Origin: Gammaproteobacteria bacterium
Lineage (GTDB): Bacteria; Pseudomonadota; Gammaproteobacteria; Thiotrichales; Thiotrichaceae
Length of the DNA stretch: 64,000 nucleotides
Direction: 5' to 3'
NCBI GenBank assembly: GCA_018822845.1
Contig: JAHJJD010000069.1
Coordinates: 50,038 to 114,037, forward strand
Part shown: positions 58,341 through 64,000 of the stretch, piece by piece
Layout: every line of letters starts with the position of its first letter
Numbering within the stretch: position 1 is the first letter of the stretch
Notes under the pieces: model-generated
Seen by the model: the letters and a program-made list of their open reading frames with translations, nothing else
Databases searched by the model: none
What the model was told of the DNA's origin: nothing
Program-made: the position numbers and the translations under genes

Positions 58341-58919
58341 ATGAGTGTCATGAATATCAATACATTAGCGATTTCCCTGCTGATGTCAGCAGTCCTGGCA
58401 ACCGGTTGCGCCCAGCAAGGCGGCAGCGCATCAGGTGGAACCATTGGTGCTGGCGGCACCGGCAGCAGCACGGGGGATAGCGGTTACAATAACGGTAGCG
58501 GCTATAACAACGGCGGCTACAACAATTACGGCGCAGGCAACGGCCAGTACAACCCCGCTGACCTGAAAAACCCTGCCAGCATCCTGTCACAGCGGGTCAT
58601 TTACTTCGATTATGACCGTTCCGACATCAAGCCGGAGTATGTGAACATTCTCAATGCCCACTCCTCGCTGCTGGCTGCTTACCCCAACCTGCGGGTACGC
58701 CTGGAAGGCCACGCAGACGAGCGCGGCTCACGTGAATATAACGTCGCCCTGTCAGAACGCCGTGGTTATTCCGTGCTGGATTACATGCAAATCAAGGGGG
58801 CACGCAGCACCCAGATGGACGTGATCGGCTATGGTGAAGAAATTCCGGCTGCCTTCGGGCATAATGAGGCAGCATGGGGTAAAAACCGCCGCGTCGAAAT
58901 CAAATATCCCGGAGAATGA
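58341..58919 (+). CDS. pal: peptidoglycan-associated lipoprotein Pal
   Basis: A 192-residue outer-membrane lipoprotein. The lipobox is LATGC. A flexible Gly/Asn/Tyr linker (about residues 25-65, SGYNNGSGYNNGGYNNYG) precedes the OmpA-like domain with IYFDYDRSDIKPEYVNIL, VRLEGHADERGSREYNVALSERR and NRRVEIKY, which binds meso-diaminopimelate in peptidoglycan. Two ATGs (58341, 58350) are possible starts; both give a normal signal peptide. The linker is longer and more repetitive than in E. coli Pal. Confidence 0.94.
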   Translation: MSVMNINTLAISLLMSAVLATGCAQQGGSASGGTIGAGGTGSSTGDSGYNNGSGYNNGGYNNYGAGNGQYNPADLKNPASILSQRVIYFDYDRSDIKPEYVNILNAHSSLLAAYPNLRVRLEGHADERGSREYNVALSERRGYSVLDYMQIKGARSTQMDVIGYGEEIPAAFGHNEAAWGKNRRVEIKYPGE

Positions 58920-58924
58920 TTGAC

Positions 58925-59833
58925 ATGAACAACTACAAGGTTAACCAGCATGTGTTGGCCGTTCTGGTTACCACCCTGCTGGCAATGCCTGTCATGGCAG
59001 AGCCGATTTCGGACGAAGCCGCCATCCAGTTGCTGCAACGCCTGAACGAAATGGAGCGTGAAGTCAGCAGCTTGCGGGGTGAAAATGAGCAGTTACGCAA
59101 CGACCTGGAAGAATTGCAGAAAAACCAGAAAGACGGTTTCCTGCAAGTCGACGAACGCATCGAAAAGCTGAATCCTGACCAGCCAGCAGAGGGTGTTCCT
59201 GTCAGTGATGATGCCACCACCGATAGTAAAGATACGGCTGCCGATGCCAAAACGGAAGGCAAGCCTGAAAAAGGCGACCCCAATGGTTTTTACAGCTACG
59301 GCACTGGTACGCTGGACGACAAGAATCTCGCCGTATCAAAAAGTGACGAGAAAACAGCAGAAGACAGCAGCAAACCAACTGATGTGCCTGCGACTGATGA
59401 TACCAAACCGGCAGAAAGCAGTAATACGGATAGCCAACCTTTGCCAGCGCGGGAAGAACGCTCCGTTTACGACGAAGCTTTCAAGACCCTGCTGAAAGAC
59501 CCGAAGGCTGCCATCCCTGCTTTCCGTAGTTTCCTCAAAGACTATCCGGAAAGTTCACTTGCCCCCAGCGCCCAGTATTGGGTCGGTGAAGCACTGTATG
59601 CAGAAAAGGATTACAAGGCAGCTACCGATGAATTCCTGGTTGTGCTGAAAGACTACAAAGGCAGCGACAAGGCTCCGGATGCGGCACTGAAACTTGGCTA
59701 CAGCTTCTACGAGATGAAAGAGTGGGTAAAGGCGCGCAAAACACTGGAAGATGTCACCAAGTTCTTCCCGGATAGCGATGCCTCCAAACTCGCGGGAGAG
59801 CGGCTGGACAAGATGAAGGGTGAAGGGCATTAA
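58925..59833 (+). CDS. cpoB: cell division coordinator CpoB (YbgF)
   Basis: A 302-residue periplasmic protein with signal peptide VLAVLVTTLLAMPVMA. A trimerising coiled coil follows (AIQLLQRLNEMEREVSSLRGENEQLRNDLEEL). A long acidic linker of about 120 residues precedes a C-terminal TPR domain (AQYWVGEALYAEKDYKAATDEFLVVLKDY, KLGYSFYEMKEW). CpoB couples Tol function to septal peptidoglycan synthesis. GGAG 10 nt upstream favours the ATG at 58925 over the one at 58916, which would overlap the pal stop. It ends the operon. Confidence 0.93.
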   Translation: MNNYKVNQHVLAVLVTTLLAMPVMAEPISDEAAIQLLQRLNEMEREVSSLRGENEQLRNDLEELQKNQKDGFLQVDERIEKLNPDQPAEGVPVSDDATTDSKDTAADAKTEGKPEKGDPNGFYSYGTGTLDDKNLAVSKSDEKTAEDSSKPTDVPATDDTKPAESSNTDSQPLPAREERSVYDEAFKTLLKDPKAAIPAFRSFLKDYPESSLAPSAQYWVGEALYAEKDYKAATDEFLVVLKDYKGSDKAPDAALKLGYSFYEMKEWVKARKTLEDVTKFFPDSDASKLAGERLDKMKGEGH

Positions 59834-59849
59834 ACCCGGATCAGGTTCC

Positions 59850-59881
59850 CAAACGCCGTCTTTATGACGGCGTTTGTTTTA
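59850..59881 (+). terminator. terminator of the ruvB-tol-pal-cpoB operon
   Basis: CAAACGCCGTC pairs with GACGGCGTTTG across TTTAT and is followed by TTTT. The 11-bp stem begins 17 bp after the cpoB stop. Confidence 0.92.
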
Positions 59882-60013
59882 ACGCTGAAATAAAAAGCAA
59901 TCCGTATGATTTTCATACTGAATTGAATATTTTAAAAAGGTTGTTCGTCATAATCTGCAAAATCATGATTCTTTGCATATAGTTATAGGGAAATACTCAG
60001 GCGGAGGATACGA

Positions 60014-60214
60014 ATGTCTGCAAAACACCCCCCGGAATTCCTGCAAGGATTGCAGCCGGAAACATTAAAAACAGCGGCAGCACGCCGTTTCGCAGATTTT
60101 TGTCTGCAAGACTTCCCTACCCATGCAAAAGCGGAAGGCTTCGACCCACAAGTTTACGCCGATGCCGCAAGTCTGGTCATCGCCAGACTCGAAGCCACCC
60201 GCCACATGGAGTAA
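60014..60214 (+). CDS. small protein of unknown function upstream of the ATPase
   Basis: A 66-residue soluble protein, predicted mostly helical, with no family recognised. It has one Cys and no signal or membrane segment. GGAGG at 60003-60007, 6 nt before the ATG, is a strong ribosome-binding site. The stop is 4 bp from the start of the membrane-anchored ATPase gene, so the two are almost surely cotranscribed and translationally coupled. A partner or regulator of the ATPase is the simplest guess. Confidence 0.72.
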   Translation: MSAKHPPEFLQGLQPETLKTAAARRFADFCLQDFPTHAKAEGFDPQVYADAASLVIARLEATRHME

Positions 60215-60218
60215 GCGC

Positions 60219-62075
60219 ATGATCATCACCTCACTGATAGCGGAAAATTTTCGCAAATACGAGCGCCTGCACCTGAAAGATTTGCCGGAACGCGGCCTGC
60301 TGGCAGTGGTCGGCAGTAATGAATCAGGCAAAAGCAGCATCGGCGATGCCATCCAGTTCGGCCTGTTCGGGCGCACGGATCTGGTACCCCCGGAAGAAAC
60401 CGCCAAACTGATCCGCTGGGGAACCGATCAGGCAACCGTTACCCTCAAGCTCAAGCACCGCGATCACGAATACCGCCTGATCCGTTCCGTCAACCAGGCG
60501 GGCGACACCCTGGCAACCCTGTTTTCCACAGAGGAAGGGCTGACGCTGGCGGATACCCCTGAAGCCACCGAGCGCCAGCTCAAATCCTTGCTCGGTTACA
60601 ACTACAAGGCGTTCGTACAATCATTTTACTGGAGCCAGCAAAGCACCAAAGTGAAGCAAGGCGACAGCGACAACCTGCGCGCTCTCGCTGGCCTGCGCGA
60701 ACACTCCCACCTGAGCGACCAACTGCAAAGCGAAAACCGCGAACGCCTGCAAACCATTGAAGACATGGACATCCAGCTCAAGGAAAGTCAGGCGGAACTT
60801 GAAGCCCTGCACATTGACGACACACGCCTGCCCAAACTGGAAGGCATCGGCACAGCACTGGAAGAACGCCAACAACACTTCCTGCAACTGGCACAGAAAG
60901 TTGACAAGGAAGCTGACGCATACCCCACCAACCATGAACGCTTCCACCATATCCGCCAGCGGTTCGAGCGCGCCAGCTTCTGGACCAAGCTAAGCCTGCT
61001 CATCTTCATTATCACCCTGCTGACTGGCGTATTTTTCCTGTTCGCCCCCTCAATGGGCAGCACGCTGCTGGCCAGCATTGAAAACAGCCTGCGTGAAAGC
61101 ATAGGCCACACCGCCATCCGTATAGCCTCCTTCACCGCCCTGATCAGTGCCATCCTGCTCATTTACGGCTGGTGGCTGGACGCCCGCCACATGAACCCAC
61201 TGAGGAAACAGGCTCGCAGCCTTTCCAGTGCCATGCAGGAAGCCCTGCATCTCACCAATACGCCCGCCAGCGAACAACTGGGCGGCGACGCGGGACAATA
61301 TCTGCTGCAAACCCAGGCCGACATGCCAGAGCGCAGCAGCGACCACCCGGATATTGCCGTCATTCCCGAATGGGCAAAATCTGCCGAGCGTTACGAAACC
61401 TACCCTGCCAACATCAGCAGCATTGCCGATGCCGTCAATGTCAGCATGGAAAACCGTAACCGCGAATTCGGCGGCTACCTGAAAACCCTCTATTCCGATG
61501 TAGAAGCCGAGCAGACCAGCCTCAGCCAGCGCGACCAGATGATCGCCAGGATAGACCAGCAGGCTGACGCACTGGAACACATCCGCCGCGACCGCGTGGT
61601 GTTCGACACTGCCATTAACCTGCTGCAACGCAGCGGCAGCCACGCCATCAACCGCTTCAACCAGTTGGTGCGCAGCCGCTGCCAGGAACTGCTGAGGAAA
61701 TTCACCGACGGACATTACGAATCGCTGGAAATCGCCCCCGACTTCAACCTCAAGGTCATGTCGCAAACCAAGGGTGGCTATCTTGATTTCAGCGAAATTT
61801 CTGCCGGAACCCAGCGGCAGATTGCCCTCGCCATGCGCATTGCCGTCGCCAACGCACTGGCGGACAGCACCCACACCCGCGCACAATTCCTGTTCCTGGA
61901 TGAACCGCTGGCCTTTTTCGACCCGGAACGCACCGCCAGCACCCTCAACAGTTTGCAGGAAAACAGCAGCGGCGCAGTAAGCCAGATATGGCTGACAGCG
62001 CAGACCCAGCCCAACAACATCAACTTCACCCAAGTCATTACTTGCCCACAAGGTAGCCCAATACTGGAAACATAA
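60219..62075 (+). CDS. membrane-anchored Rad50/RecF-like AAA ATPase
   Basis: A 618-residue ABC-type (SMC/RecF/Rad50-like) ATPase. MIITSLIAENFRKYERL starts the head; Walker A is GSNESGKS (32-39). The C-terminal head half has the signature SAGTQRQIALAMRIAVANAL (about 528-547) and Walker B FLFLDEPLAFFD (about 557-566). Unlike Rad50, it has no zinc hook. Between short coiled coils there are two membrane helices (about 258-282 and 298-320) joined by a short, probably periplasmic loop. The architecture recalls Bacillus YhaN-like proteins, but the usual nuclease partner gene is absent. GGAG 7 nt upstream fixes the start. Function unknown. Confidence 0.85.
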   Translation: MIITSLIAENFRKYERLHLKDLPERGLLAVVGSNESGKSSIGDAIQFGLFGRTDLVPPEETAKLIRWGTDQATVTLKLKHRDHEYRLIRSVNQAGDTLATLFSTEEGLTLADTPEATERQLKSLLGYNYKAFVQSFYWSQQSTKVKQGDSDNLRALAGLREHSHLSDQLQSENRERLQTIEDMDIQLKESQAELEALHIDDTRLPKLEGIGTALEERQQHFLQLAQKVDKEADAYPTNHERFHHIRQRFERASFWTKLSLLIFIITLLTGVFFLFAPSMGSTLLASIENSLRESIGHTAIRIASFTALISAILLIYGWWLDARHMNPLRKQARSLSSAMQEALHLTNTPASEQLGGDAGQYLLQTQADMPERSSDHPDIAVIPEWAKSAERYETYPANISSIADAVNVSMENRNREFGGYLKTLYSDVEAEQTSLSQRDQMIARIDQQADALEHIRRDRVVFDTAINLLQRSGSHAINRFNQLVRSRCQELLRKFTDGHYESLEIAPDFNLKVMSQTKGGYLDFSEISAGTQRQIALAMRIAVANALADSTHTRAQFLFLDEPLAFFDPERTASTLNSLQENSSGAVSQIWLTAQTQPNNINFTQVITCPQGSPILET

Positions 62076-62078
62076 GCT

Positions 62079-62107
62079 TTATTAGTTGATATTTCTCAAA
62101 CTATAAT
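62079..62107 (+). promoter_or_regulatory. candidate promoter of the YedE-type transporter gene
   Basis: A perfect -10 TATAAT (62102-62107) lies 17 bp after a weak -35 TTATTA (62079-62084). The start of transcription would fall near 62114, 25 bp before the ATG. A separate promoter here means the transporter need not be cotranscribed with the ATPase. Confidence 0.55.
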
Positions 62108-62138
62108 CCTCTCTGCACACAGTTAGAGAGGAGGTTTT

Positions 62139-63404
62139 ATGACATTTGAAGATTTCGCTTCAGCGCAATCGTTTTTCCTGATTGCTGGTTTTGTGATTGC
62201 ATTCATTATGGGTGCGGTCGTCAACAAGACACACTTCTGCACCATGGGTGCTGTTTCCGACTGGATCAACATGGGTCACACCGGGCGTTTCCGCGCCTGG
62301 GGTCTGGCCATTGGCGTCGCCCTGCTGGGCGTGGTCATACTGGAAATGCTGGGGATGGCCAACCTGAACAGCTCTTATCCCCCTTACCGCAATGGCCAGT
62401 TGATCTGGGCAGAAAACCTGATCGGCGGCATCCTGTTCGGCATCGGCATGACCATCGCAGGCGGCTGCGGTAACAAATGCCTGGTGCGTATCGGGGCAGG
62501 TAACCTGAAATCCATTTTCGTGTTCCTGATCATCGGTGTGGTGGCGTATTTCATGCTCAACCCGTTCCCCGGTTCCGACAAGACGCTGTATTCCATCCTG
62601 TTCTACCCGTGGATCAGCCCGCTGGCGATCAACATGGGCGCATCCCAGGATCTGGGAACCGTGCTGGGTGGGGAAGCCAATGCCGTCACCATCCGCCTGG
62701 CCATTGGCCTGATTCTGGGGCTGTTCCTGGTATGGCTGGCGTTCAAGTCGAAAGACTTCCGCAGCAGCTCCGACTTTGCCATGGGCGGCATTGTGGTCGG
62801 CCTGTGCGTATTGGCGGCGTGGTATGTCAGCAGTAACGTCATGGTCAATGTCGACGGCGAAAACTACCCACTGAGCCAGTATTACGGCGAATGGGACATG
62901 CTGGCCGAGTCCGAGGAAGGCAAGCCTGCCATTGGTGCTGCGCTGGGGCCGCAATCCTTCACCTTCATCAACCCGATGGGGCAGGCAGTTGGTTATGCTG
63001 CGGGTGGTTTCAACAGCTCACTGCTGACTTTCGGTGTCATGGCGTTCTTTGGCGTACTGGCCGGTTCACTGGTATGGGCACTGGTTAGCCGCACGTTCCG
63101 CATCGAATGGTTCGCCTCCAGCGGCGATGTCGTCAACCATGTGCTGGGTGCCGTGTTGATGGGCGTCGGCGGCGTACTGGCAATGGGTTGCACCGTCGGG
63201 CAAGCCATTACCGGGGTCTCCACCCTGGCGATTGGCTCCTTCATTGCCTTTGGCGGCATCGTGCTGGGCAGCGCCCTGACCATGAAGGTACAGTTCTACA
63301 AAATGATGTATGAAGAGGACGCCAGTTTCGGTAGCGCATTGCTGACAGGGCTGGTTGATCTCAAGCTATTGCCTGAAAGCCTGAGAAAATTGGAAAAAGT
63401 TTAA
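62139..63404 (+). CDS. YeeE/YedE-family sulfur-compound transporter
   Basis: A 421-residue inner-membrane protein with about 11-12 helices. Conserved Cys motifs are NKTHFCTMGAVSDW (C34), AGGCGNKCLVRIGAGN and AMGCTVGQAITGVS near the C-terminus, the set that passes thiosulfate through the TsuA/YeeE channel. The length fits the two-domain members. AGAGGAGG 5-11 nt upstream is a very strong ribosome-binding site. Thiosulfate or another small sulfur species is the expected substrate; sulfur oxidation is an inference. No TusA-like gene follows. Confidence 0.9.
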   Translation: MTFEDFASAQSFFLIAGFVIAFIMGAVVNKTHFCTMGAVSDWINMGHTGRFRAWGLAIGVALLGVVILEMLGMANLNSSYPPYRNGQLIWAENLIGGILFGIGMTIAGGCGNKCLVRIGAGNLKSIFVFLIIGVVAYFMLNPFPGSDKTLYSILFYPWISPLAINMGASQDLGTVLGGEANAVTIRLAIGLILGLFLVWLAFKSKDFRSSSDFAMGGIVVGLCVLAAWYVSSNVMVNVDGENYPLSQYYGEWDMLAESEEGKPAIGAALGPQSFTFINPMGQAVGYAAGGFNSSLLTFGVMAFFGVLAGSLVWALVSRTFRIEWFASSGDVVNHVLGAVLMGVGGVLAMGCTVGQAITGVSTLAIGSFIAFGGIVLGSALTMKVQFYKMMYEEDASFGSALLTGLVDLKLLPESLRKLEKV

Positions 63405-63412
63405 ATAAGGGC

Positions 63413-63440
63413 TTGAAAGTGGGAGTTGCTTACGTATAAT
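63413..63440 (+). promoter_or_regulatory. sigma-70 promoter of the tRNA-Lys gene
   Basis: TTGAAA (63413-63418) and TATAAT (63435-63440) are 16 bp apart. Transcription would start near 63447, just before the mature 5' end at 63451, with a GC-rich start region (GCGCGCTCC) typical of stringently controlled stable-RNA promoters. Confidence 0.82.
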
Positions 63441-63450
63441 AGCGCGCTCC

Positions 63451-63526
63451 GGGCCGTTAGCTCAGTCGGTAGAGCATCTGACTTTTAATTAGGTGGTCGT
63501 GCGTTCGAGTCGCACACGGCCCACCA
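63451..63526 (+). tRNA. tRNA-Lys (anticodon TTT)
   Basis: A 76-nt cloverleaf. The acceptor stem is GGGCCGT/ACGGCCC, the D arm GCTC-AGTCGGTA-GAGC, and the anticodon loop CTTTTAA with anticodon TTT. The T arm is GTGCG-TTCGAGT-CGCAC, the discriminator is A, and CCA is encoded. The anticodon stem includes wobble pairs. A tyrosine-recombinase gene ends 317 bp downstream, so the 3' end may be an integration site. Confidence 0.96.
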
Positions 63527-63535
63527 TCTTTGAAT

Positions 63536-63565
63536 CAGTCCACAGTTCATATAGAATGTGGACTG
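63536..63565 (+). terminator. hairpin just after tRNA-Lys
   Basis: CAGTCCACA (63536-63544) pairs perfectly with TGTGGACTG (63557-63565), 9 bp after the CCA end. There is no T tract, so it may guide 3' processing rather than termination. Confidence 0.45.
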
Positions 63566-63613
63566 GTGTTACGTATGATGATACTTAAACCCTCCGTTTA
63601 AGTACGAAACCAG

Positions 63614-63647
63614 AGCGGATGTGTAAGTCACACACATCCGCTTTCTT
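63614..63647 (+). terminator. rho-independent terminator of the tRNA transcript
   Basis: AGCGGATGTGT (63614-63624) pairs with ACACATCCGCT (63632-63642), followed by TTCTTATT. This 11-bp stem is the best terminator for the tRNA-Lys transcript. Confidence 0.75.
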
Positions 63648-63842
63648 ATTGCTAGCCATCAGGCTAAGTAAACCCTACCAATCTTCATCGTTTTTCCCTC
63701 CCAGTTCAAGCCCTATTTTTTGCTCGCCTGTACATAATTGAACATAACTGATCAAATATCAACCAAACATCAGGTGGCAGGCATCTTGCCTGAATCATAG
63801 CAAGATACCCGCCCATCAAGAAATCAGGAAATTATTGAGAAA

Positions 63843-64000
63843 CTACAAAGACCGCAATCCTTGGGTCATCTTCCGCATACTTTCAGTATCTGACTGCACG
63901 TAACCCAATGTAGTCTTGATACTCGTATGGCCCAGCATACTTTGCAGATGTTTGAGATTCCGGTCTCCCTGATTGGCCACTTGGGTAGCAAATGTATGCC
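63843..64000 (-). CDS. tyrosine recombinase/integrase, C-terminal fragment
   Basis: The last 52 codons of a phage-type integrase are read on the minus strand; the gene continues beyond the window. The catalytic pattern is HTFATQVANQGDRNLKHL, then the LGH box (SMLGHTSIKTT), then the nucleophilic Tyr in LGYVQ. Integrases of this kind insert mobile elements at tRNA genes, and tRNA-Lys lies 317 bp away. Whether the rest of the gene is intact cannot be seen. Confidence 0.87.
   Translation of the reverse strand, partial: HTFATQVANQGDRNLKHLQSMLGHTSIKTTLGYVQSDTESMRKMTQGLRSL

Larger units (their letters stand above)
63527..63842. other. 316-bp region between tRNA-Lys and the recombinase gene
   Basis: No gene is seen. 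It contains the hairpin at 63536, the terminator at 63614 and a short palindrome, CAGGCA-TCT-TGCCTG (63778-63792), 50 bp past the recombinase stop. No second copy of the tRNA 3' end was found in it, so any attachment-site duplicate must lie beyond the window. Confidence 0.6.

Noticed and set aside
62108..62131. Hairpin CCTCTCT/AGAGAGG that would hide the ribosome-binding site of the YedE-type transporter
   Set aside because: The -10 box at 62102-62107 puts the transcript start near 62114, so the left arm would not be transcribed from that promoter. It could matter only in read-through RNA from the ATPase gene.

Overview
The window reads as chromosome of a gammaproteobacterium. Evidence is the ruvB-ybgC-tolQRAB-pal-cpoB block, thiS-thiG-trmB, proC-yggT-yggU, E. 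coli-type GshA, TrhP, Slt and HrpA, and ubiquinone genes ubiK and ubiD. Type II secretion genes, a YeeE/YedE thiosulfate-type transporter, malate synthase G and a large surface-polysaccharide cluster would fit a sulfur-oxidising, Thiothrix-like member of the Thiotrichales. That placement is inference; no rRNA is present to settle it.

Layout. 1-2100: end of a MacB/FtsX-type ABC permease, an OmpR-type response regulator with a small Hpt protein, and a small exported protein preceded by phased TTAC repeats. 2180-16800: mostly housekeeping (thiS, thiG, trmB, tatD, purU, nhaD, gshA, an RRM protein, yggU/yggT/proC, trhP), two exported proteins of unknown role, and a Phd/PIN toxin-antitoxin pair with its palindromic operator. 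16811-19138: malate synthase G, whose reading frame carries an in-frame 105-bp palindromic repeat; a related repeat lies just downstream. 19386-24788: slt overlapping gspK-L-M-N. 24792-29086: an exported alpha/beta hydrolase, then torF-glnK-amt behind a consensus sigma-54 promoter and an NtrC-type site. 29184-40234: ubiK, truD, a MenA-like prenyltransferase, ubiD, a membrane diguanylate cyclase, a TPR protein and hrpA.

40238-52322 (minus strand) is a lower-GC Wzx/Wzy-type polysaccharide operon of eleven genes: WecA-like initiating transferase, an RmlC-like epimerase, a SAF-domain oxidoreductase, CDP-glucose synthesis genes rfbF and rfbG, a GT2 enzyme, Wzx, Wzy, a split PssD/PssE transferase and a Wzc-type tyrosine autokinase. 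A 12-base match to the ops element lies 58 nt upstream of the first gene, implying RfaH-type antitermination. About 900 bp of AT-rich DNA separates this operon from ruvB, whose usual partners ruvC and ruvA are not beside it.

53294-59833 is the ruvB/Tol-Pal operon, closed by a strong terminator. 60014-62075 encodes a 66-residue unknown protein and a Rad50/RecF-like ATPase with two membrane helices; this is the least familiar system in the window. Then come a thiosulfate-type transporter, a tRNA-Lys(UUU) gene with its own promoter, and at the edge the C-terminus of a tyrosine recombinase, suggesting an integrated element continues beyond 64000.
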